Assembly: GCA_015064685.1 (NCBI GenBank)
Contig: SVRT01000002.1
Span: 1 to 64,000, forward strand
Direction: 5' to 3'
Length of the DNA stretch: 64,000 nucleotides
From: Oscillospiraceae bacterium
Lineage (GTDB): Bacteria > Bacillota > Clostridia > Oscillospirales > CAG-272
Shown: in pieces, positions 1 through 8,993 of the stretch
Position numbering within the stretch: position 1 is the stretch's first letter
How the letters are laid out: each line of letters opens with the position of its first letter
The notes under the pieces: generated by a model
Databases searched by the model: none
Told to the model about the DNA's origin: nothing
What the model saw: only the letters and a program-made list of their open reading frames with translations
Position numbers and translations under genes: made by a program

Positions 1-149
1 TAGAATTCTATCTGCTTGACGAGAGCCACAGCTGTGAGCTTGTGGGTAGGACTATCTATTACGGGGACAAATTTACATCAGAGATCAAGTTGCCTAATTT
101 TACGTCGTATCTTTTGAAGCTTAAGAAAAAAATGGCAGATATATTCTGA
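1..149 (+). CDS. 3' end of an unidentified protein (partial)
   Basis: Only the last 48 codons are inside the window, in the frame whose TGA stop is at 147-149; the first two bases belong to a cut codon. The fragment alternates hydrophobic and charged residues (for example VGRTIYYGDKF and TSYLLKLKKK), as in a C-terminal beta-rich domain. Such ends are common in bacterial glycoside hydrolases, and carbohydrate enzymes occur elsewhere in this window, but 48 residues do not allow a family call. A perfect hairpin follows at 184-204. Confidence 0.5.
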   Translation, partial: EFYLLDESHSCELVGRTIYYGDKFTSEIKLPNFTSYLLKLKKKMADIF

Positions 150-183
150 ACTTTGGAACAGTCAGTTTGATAAATAAAAAATT

Positions 184-204
184 GGGGAGACGCATCGTCT
201 CCCC
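184..204. terminator. Bidirectional hairpin terminator
   Basis: A perfect 9-base stem (GGGGAGACG pairing with CGTCTCCCC) around a 3-base loop, with an A-rich run before it and T-rich sequence after it. It lies between the plus-strand partial gene and the minus-strand gene ending at 212, so it can stop transcription from both sides. Confidence 0.8.
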
Positions 205-211
205 ATATTTA

Positions 212-1672
212 TCATTTTCTGAAATTTACGACCCTTTCGGTCTTTTCGCTACTTACGAGCAAGCCGGATTTATCGAACTCATACTCGTAGACATAGCACG
301 TACCGCCAATTGTAAAGGAACTGGTAGCGGGTGAAAAAAAGGTTGTTGTAATGCTTTCCACATCCCAAGATAGCTCACCGGAGGACGTGAGAGAAAGCTT
401 TCCACCCAAAGAGCCATCTACCGAATAAAATTCTTGAGGTGTACCCGATTCGGGGTCACAGACTAAAAGAATGGCGGTGTAATTATTTCGAACTATCGGT
501 GTTAATTCTTCGCTTGATATTTCAAACAATTTGTTTGAGAACAAGTAATGCACAATACTCTGAATCTCGTGTCTACCGACTGTGATATCGTCCTCGTTTT
601 TTGGAGTAGCATAGGTTGACAAATATATCTTACCTTCATATTCCATCATATCTGTAATGTGATAGTATATATCGGCGCTGTCATAAGAAAAGGAGTCGGT
701 GATGGTCCCCTCAGAGTCTATCAAAACAATTTTCGCGTATTCATTAGACATATAGCTTACAAGATGTACGATATATCCGTTTGAAGTGGGTGTAACATTT
801 CCTATTCCGTAATCGCCGACTTCGTTTTTTGTGCAGTATGCCTTACGCCCGTCAGGCATGATCTTTGTCATGCAAAGGAAATAGGAATCGCCCCTACTGA
901 TAAACGTATACCCACCGTCCTCATTCTCGAACACGGCAGAGACGTATTCGGTATGGAATCCGTTATCAAGCTGTGTTTCCCAAATGACATTTCCGTTTTC
1001 ATCAACGAACGCCGACCATAGGTATACGTTTTCTTCGGACGAGTTTCTATCGGTTTCACCGTATACAATCAATCCGTTTGAAGCGGAAAGATATCCATCG
1101 ATCTGTCGGGAAAAGGTGACATCCCATAGGAGCTTGTCACCGAAATGCTTTTCGAGGTGACTTTGCATAAAAACAAAGCTATCATCATATTCTGAACGGA
1201 AATCGTAAAAAAAACCGTCCTTGTCAGATTGTTCGGGATATACGAAGCCACCCCCATACGTTTTATAGTTCCACAGATTTTCAATATCCTCGGGAGTGGG
1301 CTCATCCTGCCATATTTCATAACCCTCAATCTGTTCTGTGGATAGGCTTTCCAAAATTACGTCTGCGGTTTTGAAATAGGTGAATGCTTTAGTTGTAATG
1401 TCGCGATATACCTTTTTTATTTCATTTCGTGTAAGACCTTGAGTTGAGAGATTGTTTTCCTCAAAAAATACTACTGCGGCATTATACTCTTTGACTTCCG
1501 CGGCATAGGCGCGCACCCCGAAACCGATTGAAAACGCTACTAAAAGGCATGCAGCCAGTGTAGCGTATTTTTTAATTTTATTTTTATTTGGCTTCTTTTT
1601 AGGTGTGTATGCTGCTTCTATATATGCGGGGTCTATATTTTCTATTCTATCTAAAAAATCTTGTCCTCTCAC
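212..1672 (-). CDS. Membrane-anchored partner of an ECF sigma factor
   Basis: A 486-residue protein with a cytoplasmic head of about 35 residues (it contains DFLDRIENIDPAYIEAA, a pattern I recognise from sigma-linked proteins of Clostridia), one membrane helix at about 36-56, and a large outside domain. The outer part has repeated short units such as DENGNVIWET and DSEGTITDSF, suggesting a beta-propeller-like fold. Its start overlaps the stop of the upstream sigma gene by four bases (1669-1672), so the two are translationally coupled. By analogy with anti-sigma factors it probably holds the sigma factor at the membrane until an external signal is sensed. The ligand is unknown and anti-sigma activity is inferred. 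Confidence 0.7.
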   Translation of the reverse strand: MRGQDFLDRIENIDPAYIEAAYTPKKKPNKNKIKKYATLAACLLVAFSIGFGVRAYAAEVKEYNAAVVFFEENNLSTQGLTRNEIKKVYRDITTKAFTYFKTADVILESLSTEQIEGYEIWQDEPTPEDIENLWNYKTYGGGFVYPEQSDKDGFFYDFRSEYDDSFVFMQSHLEKHFGDKLLWDVTFSRQIDGYLSASNGLIVYGETDRNSSEENVYLWSAFVDENGNVIWETQLDNGFHTEYVSAVFENEDGGYTFISRGDSYFLCMTKIMPDGRKAYCTKNEVGDYGIGNVTPTSNGYIVHLVSYMSNEYAKIVLIDSEGTITDSFSYDSADIYYHITDMMEYEGKIYLSTYATPKNEDDITVGRHEIQSIVHYLFSNKLFEISSEELTPIVRNNYTAILLVCDPESGTPQEFYSVDGSLGGKLSLTSSGELSWDVESITTTFFSPATSSFTIGGTCYVYEYEFDKSGLLVSSEKTERVVNFRK

Positions 1673-2229
1673 AGATCATATCCCTCCTTGATCAGATAAT
1701 CCCTTAGTTGATTTCTTGTTCTGAACAATATGCTTTTTACCTTGCTTTGCGACATACCGTAATACCTCGAAATTGAGTAGATCGAATCCATATACCAATA
1801 TCTGCGAACAAAGATGTTTCTGTGTTCCTCTTTAAGTGATGCAAGAAATTTATTGATGATGTCACAGAATAATATTGAGTCAAGTGTACATTCACCGTTG
1901 CTTGGAGAGGGGATACATTGCTCCATTTCGGCGCTTAGTTCGCACAGCGTGGCATTTCGTTTTATACGATTCTGCTCTTTACATACGTCAAGCGCGGTGT
2001 GTCGCGTTATCCGCGCTAGAAAAGCAAACAGATAATCACGCGGTTCGTGCGGCGGAATTGAATTCCAGGCTTTTATGTACGTATCGTTTTCACATTCCTC
2101 TGCATAGTGTTCGTCTTCAATGATGTCATATGCTATCTTTCTGATCCGAGTGCCGTATTTTTTAGCGGTGAGACGAATGGCGCTTTCATCACGCATAAGA
2201 TACAGCTCAACGATCTTATCATCATCCAA
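1669..2229 (-). CDS. ECF-type RNA polymerase sigma factor
   Basis: A 186-residue sigma-70 family protein with only regions 2 and 4, as in ECF sigma factors. Region 2 spans about residues 10-80 (EECENDTYIKAWNSIP resembles the core-binding helix). Region 4 spans about 125-180, with a helix-turn-helix around SISRYYGMSQSKVKSIL. The start is a TTG (2227-2229 on the minus strand) preceded by an AAAGGAG ribosome site at good spacing; the upstream ATG is out of frame. It is co-transcribed with the membrane protein that overlaps its end. A second, unrelated-looking pair of the same design is at 27.6-29.5 kb. Confidence 0.88.
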   Translation of the reverse strand: MDDDKIVELYLMRDESAIRLTAKKYGTRIRKIAYDIIEDEHYAEECENDTYIKAWNSIPPHEPRDYLFAFLARITRHTALDVCKEQNRIKRNATLCELSAEMEQCIPSPSNGECTLDSILFCDIINKFLASLKEEHRNIFVRRYWYMDSIYSISRYYGMSQSKVKSILFRTRNQLRDYLIKEGYDL

Positions 2230-2321
2230 TGTGTTTCATCTCCTTTACGTTATACTGGAGGTCTTCCACCCATAAAAGCGACATTTAGTGACAGTTGGTT
2301 GCATTATGAGAGATTTTTTAT

Positions 2322-2357
2322 AAAAACGACACCCGAATAAAAACGAGTGTCGCTTTT
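2322..2357 (-). terminator. Terminator after ruvB
   Basis: A 9-base stem (2344-2352 with 2327-2335) around an A/T-rich loop, followed on the minus strand by a T run. The single mismatch seen on the plus strand becomes a G-U pair in the minus-strand RNA, so the hairpin works better in the ruvB direction. Confidence 0.75.
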
Positions 2358-2370
2358 TGCCTTGATGGTT

Positions 2371-3447
2371 TTAAGATAAATTGTCGTCGTTATTTAAAAA
2401 TGACAACTGCACGCTGTCCTTCTGGAGATTGCGCGGTGTGAGACCGAGATGCTCATAAGCAAGTCTTGTGACACAACGACCGCGAGGGGTACGGCTGAGG
2501 TAACCTATTTGCATAAGGTAGGGCTCATAGACGTCCTCGAGGGTTACTGCCTCCTCGCCGATGGTTGCGGCGAGTGTTTCAAGTCCGACTGGGCCTCCGT
2601 CGTAAAATTTGATGATGGTCTCGAGCATTCTCTTGTCTGTTGCGTCGAGTCCGAGCTCGTCTATCTCGAGCTTATCAAGTGCGAACTGCGCGATCTCGTT
2701 GTCTATCTCCTCCTTGCCCTTGACCTGTGCAAAGTCACGGACGCGCTTGAGCAGTCTGTTTGCGATACGCGGCGTTCCTCTTGAGCGCGAGGCTATCTCG
2801 TACGCGCCCTGCTCGGTGATGTCTATGCCGAGGATATTCGCGCTTCTCGTTACGATAGTCGCGAGCTGCTCCGGGGTGTAAAGCTCCAATTTCAGAACAA
2901 CTCCGAAACGGTCGCGAAGGGGAGTGGTGAGCTGGCCTGCGCGGGTGGTCGCGCCTATGAGTGTGAATTTCGGAAGGTCGATGCGTATGCTTCTTGCGCT
3001 CGGGCCTTTACCGATGATGATATCAAGCGCGAAATCCTCCATTGCGGGGTAGAGTATTTCCTCTACCGAGCGGGACAGACGGTGTATCTCGTCGATGAAG
3101 AGTACGTCGCCCTCCGAGAGATTTGTGAGTAGCGCGGCGAGGTCGCCTTGCTTCTCGATAGCAGGACCCGAGGTGACTCTGATATTGACGCCCATTTCGG
3201 TTGCGATAATATTTGAAAGCGTCGTTTTACCGAGACCGGGAGGTCCGTAGAGAAGTACGTGGTCGAGTGATTCGCCGCGGAGCTTTGCCGCGTCGATATA
3301 GACCTTAAGGTTTTCCTTGACCTTATCCTGGCCGATATAATCGTCGAGCGTTTTCGGGCGGAGGGATACGTCGGTATCCGAGTCCTCTGCGGAAAATGAG
3401 GTAGATACTATTCGGTTTTCAAAGTCAAATTCTTCGTCCTGGAACAC
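2371..3447 (-). CDS. ruvB: Holliday junction branch migration ATPase RuvB
   Basis: RuvB forms hexameric AAA+ rings that pump DNA through RuvA-bound Holliday junctions during recombinational repair. The 358 residues have the family layout: an acidic N-terminal extension, Walker [10 protein letters not shown] at 68-76, Walker B FIDEIH at 117-122, sensor 1 IGATTRAG near 164-171, an arginine-finger region around PLRDRFG at 176-182, and a C-terminal winged helix (about 265-340) containing the usual TPRGR. It lies 26 bases after ruvA in the same minus-strand transcript. No SOS box was recognised. Confidence 0.97.
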   Translation of the reverse strand: MFQDEEFDFENRIVSTSFSAEDSDTDVSLRPKTLDDYIGQDKVKENLKVYIDAAKLRGESLDHVLLYGPPGLGKTTLSNIIATEMGVNIRVTSGPAIEKQGDLAALLTNLSEGDVLFIDEIHRLSRSVEEILYPAMEDFALDIIIGKGPSARSIRIDLPKFTLIGATTRAGQLTTPLRDRFGVVLKLELYTPEQLATIVTRSANILGIDITEQGAYEIASRSRGTPRIANRLLKRVRDFAQVKGKEEIDNEIAQFALDKLEIDELGLDATDKRMLETIIKFYDGGPVGLETLAATIGEEAVTLEDVYEPYLMQIGYLSRTPRGRCVTRLAYEHLGLTPRNLQKDSVQLSFLNNDDNLS

Positions 3448-3473
3448 GGTTTAGTCTCCTTTCATTTTCCTTT

Positions 3474-4094
3474 TTACATAAGGAGCTTGAGGGCTTTTTT
3501 GATTATATCCTCAAGTCCGAGGTTTTGAGTATCGATATTCTTGAGTGCATTCTGTGCCTCTGCTCTCGAGTAGCCGAGGACCATAAGTGCGTCCTGTGCC
3601 TCGCTGAGCTTACCCGAGGGAGTAGCAATGGCGGATGCACTCTCTATGCTTGCCTGCGCGGCGGCGCCGAGGTCGGTCTCCTTCATAAGCTTGTCCTTTA
3701 GCTCAAGGATGACTCTTGCGGCTGTCTTGGGGCCGATGCCATTTGCCTTTGCGATGGTCTTTCTGTCCTCGGTGCAGACAGCGAGAGCAAATTTCTCGGG
3801 GGTGAGCAGTGAGAGGATAGAGATCGCCGCCTTGGGTCCTACGCCAGAGACTCCGAGGAGCATTTTAAAGGATGAAAGCTCAGCTTCGTTTGCGAAGCCG
3901 AAGAGCTCTACGTCATCCTCGCGCACAGCCATATAGGTATAGAGCTTTGCCTCGGGAGCATTCTGCGTGTGTCTTGGGGGCAGAGAATTATAGGTGTTTT
4001 CGCTTATCGTAAGCTTATAGCCTACCCCTCCTGCGTCGATTACGGCGGTGGAGGGATTGGCGTATGCGAGCTTACCCGAAATATAGTAAAACAT
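3474..4094 (-). CDS. ruvA: Holliday junction DNA-binding protein RuvA
   Basis: RuvA is the tetrameric junction-binding subunit that loads RuvB. The 206 residues show an N-terminal OB-fold (MFYYISGKLAY start, YKLTISENTY strand), two helix-hairpin-helix motifs (GVGPKAAISIL and GIGPKTAARVILELK) and a C-terminal three-helix domain (about 155-206) that contacts RuvB. The order on the minus strand is DUF951, YfhO-like, ruvA, ruvB. ruvC is not adjacent: it is divergently transcribed from 7526. Confidence 0.96.
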   Translation of the reverse strand: MFYYISGKLAYANPSTAVIDAGGVGYKLTISENTYNSLPPRHTQNAPEAKLYTYMAVREDDVELFGFANEAELSSFKMLLGVSGVGPKAAISILSLLTPEKFALAVCTEDRKTIAKANGIGPKTAARVILELKDKLMKETDLGAAAQASIESASAIATPSGKLSEAQDALMVLGYSRAEAQNALKNIDTQNLGLEDIIKKALKLLM

Positions 4095-4121
4095 AGGTGA
4101 TATCCTTTCTAGGATCTTCGA

Positions 4122-7082
4122 TTATTTCTTTTTCTTGGATTTTATTTCGACTTCGTTTTCATCCTTGGGCTCTTCGGGAGCGAATATTGCTCTTATTATC
4201 CAGAGTCTTCTGAGCTTTTTCTCAAAGAGGATTATGAGAATGAAGCCGGCGAAGGAAACGATACTTATTGTAAGTCCCGCAGTAAAGACTGTGGGACGGT
4301 AGACAAAGCGGATATCGTGCTCTCCTGCATCCTTGATCTCAAACGTCAAAAGCGCATCCTCTACTGCGGCGCGCGTTTCTACCTTCTCGCCGTCGACGTA
4401 TACCTGCCATCCCTTATCGTAGGGAATTGTTGTGAGGATGGTTCTGTTATCGGAGAGAGTAGTAAGGGTTCCGCGGATATCGTCCTCTTTATATTCTTCG
4501 ATCTTGAGCTCCTCGGCTCTGATGCGGCTGATGACTTCCTCGAGAAGCTCGGTGTCGAGGTAATAGATATAGGATTCATCGACGATTGTATAGAACTGTC
4601 CGCCGCTCGTTGTGTTGTCGATCGTTACGGTAAGTTTATATTCCTCGCCCTTTGTATGACCGAGGTAGACTATTCTTTCGTTGCATTTATCGAGGGATTT
4701 CGTTCCGTCGAAAATGTTCATTGTGGGAGAGCTGAGCTTTATCGCGCGTGTGTAGAAGGCGGGAAAGTGAACGAAGAGCTCAACGCCCTCGGGAACGGTG
4801 TAGGTATACGTGATCTTACCCTTGTCACCGACGTATTTATTGTGTCCTGAGGAGACGCTTGCCTTGACTCCGCTGCTTACCTCGGGTTCTCCGTTCTGTA
4901 TTGCGGGCTTGAAGACCTCAACGGTCTCATCCTCGCCTAAAATACAGGTGATAAGCGCGTTTAGTCTTGCAAAGACGGAGATATATCCTTCGGGGTTATA
5001 TCTATCGTCGGTCTCCTTATCTACCCACTCGTTTTTGTCGCGGAAGTTGATGTCGAATATGCCTGTTCCCGATGCATACGCGAGGGAAAGGGCATAGGGG
5101 TTAAGATAGATATTGAGCTTATCAGCGGAGATGTTTGCGTACTCCTCGGATTTTGTCATTTCAAGGAATTCCTCGGTCGACATTCCGGTGTACTTTGCGT
5201 AATCGTCGAGGGTAAGGACAGGATCGCCGTAAATTGAGCTGTAATCGCGTGGGGTGATGATATATTTTATACCGAGCAGGGCATCGTTCACGATACTGCC
5301 TCCCTCGTAACGCGTACGGTGAGACGCTCCGTAATATCCCATTCCGTGAATGAAGCTTATTGTATCGCTGTTAAGTGTCGAGGTGGTGCTTGTGACTCCT
5401 CTGAGCTGCAATGCGAAATTGTCGTTATCCTTACGTCTGTTAGTGAGCTCGGCTCTGTAAAAGCTATCGTCATAATCTCGAAGCGTATCTGTCACGGGGA
5501 CCATAAGCTGCTTGAATTCGTTGTACTTATAGTATTTTGTGAAGGTGACGTCCTCGTCAAAGTCGTTTACGTTACAGAGACCGCTCAGGAATACCTCGGT
5601 GCAGATCACGCCGAGAAGTATCGCGGAGAGCAGGTCCTTATTCTTGATGCGCGGCATCAACGCAAAAATTGATACGTAGATCGCCAGCGCAACGACTGTC
5701 ATAAGCACCGTGGCAAAGTCGTGGACCTCGAATTTACCTGCCTCGGGACCGTATGAGAGTGCCTCGAGCTTTTTGACGTACTCTGCCGCAAAATTCTGAA
5801 CTATAACAACGAATAAGATGATAAATGCCGATACGCACGCGATGCTCTTTGCGCTGATCTCCTCGATATGATCGAATGCTCTGAATGCAAGGAAGATAAG
5901 CATAAAGCAGAACATGAAGCTATATCTGTTATTGAGCCACTGAGGCTTCTGGAAGCCGTGCCATACAAGGTCGATGACGTTTATTGAGAAGCTCAGGCAG
6001 AAGAGGAGCAGGAACGCTCCGCAGGCGATCTTTTCTCTTACTGTGAACTTTTTTGAGCAGAAGAAGAGCGGTGCGAGAATTACCGTGATAAGTCCGCAAT
6101 ATACGAAGGGAAGTCCGTCTATTCTTACGGTATCGTATGACGAGGGAAGAAGCTTGAAGAATATGTCGAAGAAATCTATTCTGAATGCAAGATCCCAGGA
6201 CGGATCGGTGAATTCGTTTTTACCGAACTGCAACGAGTAGTATGCTCCCAGCACGATGACCGCTGCCATACCGATGGCAAGGACAGAATAAAAGGCTATT
6301 CTTACGAGGGATTTTAAAAGGTGGTGCTTCTCCTGCCAGGGGTTATTGACGTCGTTGTCCTTATATGCGAAATGGTAGAAGAAGAAATAGAGGAACACGA
6401 ATATACATACCATATATCCGATGTAGAAGTTACTTGCTACGGTGAGGGAGAGGAAGATGACGAACATCTTATATTTGCCGTATTTGACGAGCTGCTCTAT
6501 GCCGTATGCGACGAGCGGCAGCCACATTACCGCATCCATCCACATCGTGTTATTCTGATGTACGACACAGTACGCGCTCATTGCGTAGAGTATCGAGAAG
6601 GCGATAACTGTGAGCTTGTTCTTATTTACCGAGTGCTTATGGAGATAGAATCCCATAGTTGCGCCGCAGAGTGCCGCCTTGATCATAAAGAGTATGAGAA
6701 GGAACTCCTGCGTTTTATCGCTCGGGAAGAGAAGAATGAGGTATGAAAGCGGACTTGCGATGTAGTACGCGTACATTCCGAGAAATTCTCCGCCAAGGCT
6801 TCTTGACCAGGAATAGAGCAGACTTCCACCCTCAAGCACGGTGTTTTTCAGCGCCTCGAAGAAGTACACGTACTGACCGTTGAGGTCGAGGACGAGCACT
6901 GTGCCGTCACCGAAGGGGTAGAGTCCTCTTGCGACGTATATCAGGAAAAAGAGAATGGCGGGTATGAGTGCGGCTAGCGTGAGGTATCCGTATTCCTTTT
7001 TCGTTTCCTTGAACCATTGGCTAAAGGATCTTCTTCTCGGTTTTATCGTTTCCTGCGTGAGCAGTCTGTCTTTTTTACTCAT
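4122..7082 (-). CDS. YfhO-family polytopic membrane protein
   Basis: A 986-residue protein with a positively charged N-terminus, about a dozen membrane helices in the first two thirds (from LAALIPAILFFLIYVARGLYP at about 37), a long extracytoplasmic domain at about 510-930, and a last helix near 940-960 followed by a lysine-rich tail. The motif DLNGQYVYFFEAL in the first outside loop is typical of YfhO proteins, which share the GT-C glycosyltransferase design and have been linked to glycosylation of lipoteichoic acid in Firmicutes. Substrate here is unknown. The start has an AAGGAAGG ribosome site. It lies between ruvA and the DUF951 gene in one probable operon. Confidence 0.85.
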   Translation of the reverse strand: MSKKDRLLTQETIKPRRRSFSQWFKETKKEYGYLTLAALIPAILFFLIYVARGLYPFGDGTVLVLDLNGQYVYFFEALKNTVLEGGSLLYSWSRSLGGEFLGMYAYYIASPLSYLILLFPSDKTQEFLLILFMIKAALCGATMGFYLHKHSVNKNKLTVIAFSILYAMSAYCVVHQNNTMWMDAVMWLPLVAYGIEQLVKYGKYKMFVIFLSLTVASNFYIGYMVCIFVFLYFFFYHFAYKDNDVNNPWQEKHHLLKSLVRIAFYSVLAIGMAAVIVLGAYYSLQFGKNEFTDPSWDLAFRIDFFDIFFKLLPSSYDTVRIDGLPFVYCGLITVILAPLFFCSKKFTVREKIACGAFLLLFCLSFSINVIDLVWHGFQKPQWLNNRYSFMFCFMLIFLAFRAFDHIEEISAKSIACVSAFIILFVVIVQNFAAEYVKKLEALSYGPEAGKFEVHDFATVLMTVVALAIYVSIFALMPRIKNKDLLSAILLGVICTEVFLSGLCNVNDFDEDVTFTKYYKYNEFKQLMVPVTDTLRDYDDSFYRAELTNRRKDNDNFALQLRGVTSTTSTLNSDTISFIHGMGYYGASHRTRYEGGSIVNDALLGIKYIITPRDYSSIYGDPVLTLDDYAKYTGMSTEEFLEMTKSEEYANISADKLNIYLNPYALSLAYASGTGIFDINFRDKNEWVDKETDDRYNPEGYISVFARLNALITCILGEDETVEVFKPAIQNGEPEVSSGVKASVSSGHNKYVGDKGKITYTYTVPEGVELFVHFPAFYTRAIKLSSPTMNIFDGTKSLDKCNERIVYLGHTKGEEYKLTVTIDNTTSGGQFYTIVDESYIYYLDTELLEEVISRIRAEELKIEEYKEDDIRGTLTTLSDNRTILTTIPYDKGWQVYVDGEKVETRAAVEDALLTFEIKDAGEHDIRFVYRPTVFTAGLTISIVSFAGFILIILFEKKLRRLWIIRAIFAPEEPKDENEVEIKSKKKK

Positions 7083-7126
7083 TTTGGCTTATATCCTTCC
7101 TTTTTGGGTTATAGCGTATGAAATAA

Positions 7127-7315
7127 TCAGTCGTGTATCACGTTCTTTACAGCTTTTTCAAGCTTGATACGGTCAAGGGTCATGTCTCTCTGACAGTTTT
7201 GGCATACTATTCGTACGTCACTGCCGACTCTCAGCACCTTGAAAAGCTTATTTCCGCAGGGGTGCGGCTTCTTGAGCTCGAGGACGTCACCGACTTCGAT
7301 TTTGAGAATTTTCAT
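7127..7315 (-). CDS. DUF951 family protein
   Basis: A 62-residue protein matching the small, widespread Firmicute DUF951 family (YyzM-like). It starts KILKIEVGDVLELKKPHPCG and carries cysteines at 20, 39 and 42, the last two as CQNC, plus His18, which could bind a metal. The core has an SH3-like strand pattern (VGDVLELKK, FKVLRVGSDVRIVC). Its function is not established. It is the first gene of the minus-strand operon that leads through the YfhO gene to ruvAB, and is preceded by a clear promoter. Confidence 0.85.
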   Translation of the reverse strand: MKILKIEVGDVLELKKPHPCGNKLFKVLRVGSDVRIVCQNCQRDMTLDRIKLEKAVKNVIHD

Positions 7316-7347
7316 AACCCTTCCTCCAACCTAGCAATACACCTTCA

Positions 7348-7376
7348 ATTATAACATATCAAAGCGGAAATGTAAA
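7348..7376 (-). promoter_or_regulatory. Promoter of the DUF951-yfhO-ruvAB operon
   Basis: On the minus strand: TTTACA (7371-7376), a 17-base spacer and TATAAT (7348-7353) with a TG one base before it (extended -10). It is back to back with the ruvC promoter about 50 bases away. Confidence 0.85.
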
Positions 7377-7425
7377 CCATTTTAAATAAATTTTCTTTAT
7401 GTTTACAAATTATATTAAAAACCAT

Positions 7426-7454
7426 TTGACAATGGGGAAAATATATGATATAAT
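7426..7454 (+). promoter_or_regulatory. Promoter of ruvC and downstream genes
   Basis: A perfect consensus housekeeping promoter: TTGACA (7426-7431), 17-base spacer, TATAAT (7449-7454). It gives an untranslated leader of about 65 bases before ruvC. Confidence 0.92.
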
Positions 7455-7525
7455 ACATAAGATATGATAATGGGTAACTATGGTCTTTTGACGGAGGCTG
7501 CCGATTTTTCCAGCGGAGGTGTGAG

Positions 7526-8035
7526 ATGATAATTCTCGGTATCGACCCCGGATACGCTATTGTGGGTTGGGGTGTAATTGAATATTCCGGCTCGAAATTC
7601 CGTACGCTCGGATACGGCTCTATACAGACGCCTGCGGGGATGCCGATAATCGATCGTCTTGAGCTTATCTACCGAGGTATGAAGGAGCTTATCGAGAAGT
7701 ATCATCCCGACGAGATGGCGATAGAGGAGCTTTTCTTCACGAACAACCAAAAAACGGGTATCGTTGTTGCCGAGGCGAGGGGGATAATCCTTCTTGCGGC
7801 GCGGCTTGCGGGGATAAAGATAGGCGAATACACACCGCTACAGGTCAAGCAGGCTGTGGTCGGATACGGAAGAGCGGAGAAAAAGCAGGTAATTATTATG
7901 GTAACCTCGCTTCTCGGTCTCAAGGAGCCGCCAAAGCCCGACGATACGGCGGATGCTCTTGCTATTGCGGTCTGTCACGCGCATAGCGCGGGGTCGCGGC
8001 TTGCAAGCTTCTACAACAAAAATCTTGAGAGTTAA
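7526..8035 (+). CDS. ruvC: Holliday junction resolvase RuvC
   Basis: RuvC cuts Holliday junctions symmetrically as a dimer. The 169 residues begin ILGIDPGYAIVGWG with the first catalytic Asp at 7. The other acidic residues of the RNase H-like site are visible as E67 (AIEELFF) and the pair D140/D143 in PDDTADALA. Length matches the family. The ATG at 7526 has a GGAGGTG ribosome site. It is separated from ruvAB, which run the other way under a divergent promoter; grouped ruvCAB is the more common arrangement. Confidence 0.96.
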   Translation: MIILGIDPGYAIVGWGVIEYSGSKFRTLGYGSIQTPAGMPIIDRLELIYRGMKELIEKYHPDEMAIEELFFTNNQKTGIVVAEARGIILLAARLAGIKIGEYTPLQVKQAVVGYGRAEKKQVIIMVTSLLGLKEPPKPDDTADALAIAVCHAHSAGSRLASFYNKNLES

Positions 8036-8091
8036 ATTCGAAATAAATTCAATATGCCGTCACCAAGGCGGTAAAAACGGAGTGATAAAAT

Positions 8092-8964
8092 ATGTGGTGC
8101 AGTGACAATTGGAAGGATTACGAATTGCTCGACGCGTCTGACGGGGAACGTCTTGAGCGTTGGGGAAAATACATACTCGTTCGCCCCGATCCCCAGATTA
8201 TCTGGAAGGATGCGGCGAGACACGCGATGTGGAACCGTGCTGACGGTGTTTACCGTCGCTCGTCCAATGGCGGAGGTGGCTGGGTAAAGCAGAAGACCCC
8301 CGAATCATGGGACATTTCATACGATCATCTTGGACTGAAGTTCCGTCTGAAGCCCATGGGCTTCAAGCACACGGGACTCTTTCCCGAGCAGGCGGCTAAC
8401 TGGGATTGGTTCTCCGAGCTTATAAAGAAGGCGGGCAGACCTATAAAGGTTCTCAACCTCTTTGCATACACGGGCGGTGCAACCGTCGCGGCGGCAAAGG
8501 CCGGGGCGCAGGTCGTTCACGTTGACGCATCGAAGGGAATGGTCGCTATGGCGAAGGAAAACGCCGCGCTTTCGGGTCTTGAGAACGCGCCTATCCGCTA
8601 TATAGTTGACGATTGCAAGAAGTTCGTTGAGCGTGAGATAAGACGCGGAAACAAATATGACGGAATCATTATGGATCCTCCGTCCTACGGTCGCGGTCCC
8701 TCGGGTGAGGTATGGAAGCTTGAGGATTCTATCGATGAGTTCGTGGGTCTTGTTTCAAAGGTATTGAGCGACGAGCCGCTCTTCTTCCTAATAAACTCTT
8801 ACACGACGGGACTTTCTCCCCTTACGATGAGCTATATCCTTGATCTTAAGGTGAAGTCGAGATACGGCGGTAAGATCGAATCGGGTGAGCTTGGTCTTCG
8901 CGTTACACAGACCGGCGCACCTCTTCCTTGCGGTGCAAGCTCACGGTGGACGGCGGACAAATAA
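8092..8964 (+). CDS. Class I SAM-dependent methyltransferase (RlmI/RlmK-like)
   Basis: A 290-residue protein with a Rossmann-fold methyltransferase core. The SAM site is VLNLFAYTGGATVAAAKAGA (about 119-138), motif II is VVHVDASKGM, and motif IV is MDPPSYGR near 195-202. The N-terminal 80 residues are beta-rich with GVYRRSS and HTGLFPEQAANW, as in the RlmI/RlmK family of rRNA cytosine/guanine methyltransferases, though there is no PUA domain. The likely substrate is rRNA, but the position is unknown. It sits 56 bases after ruvC and 29 before ecfA1. ATG 8092 follows CGGAG. Confidence 0.82.
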   Translation: MWCSDNWKDYELLDASDGERLERWGKYILVRPDPQIIWKDAARHAMWNRADGVYRRSSNGGGGWVKQKTPESWDISYDHLGLKFRLKPMGFKHTGLFPEQAANWDWFSELIKKAGRPIKVLNLFAYTGGATVAAAKAGAQVVHVDASKGMVAMAKENAALSGLENAPIRYIVDDCKKFVEREIRRGNKYDGIIMDPPSYGRGPSGEVWKLEDSIDEFVGLVSKVLSDEPLFFLINSYTTGLSPLTMSYILDLKVKSRYGGKIESGELGLRVTQTGAPLPCGASSRWTADK

Positions 8965-8993
8965 CTTAATTTAGCTTTACGGAGGCATTTGAG

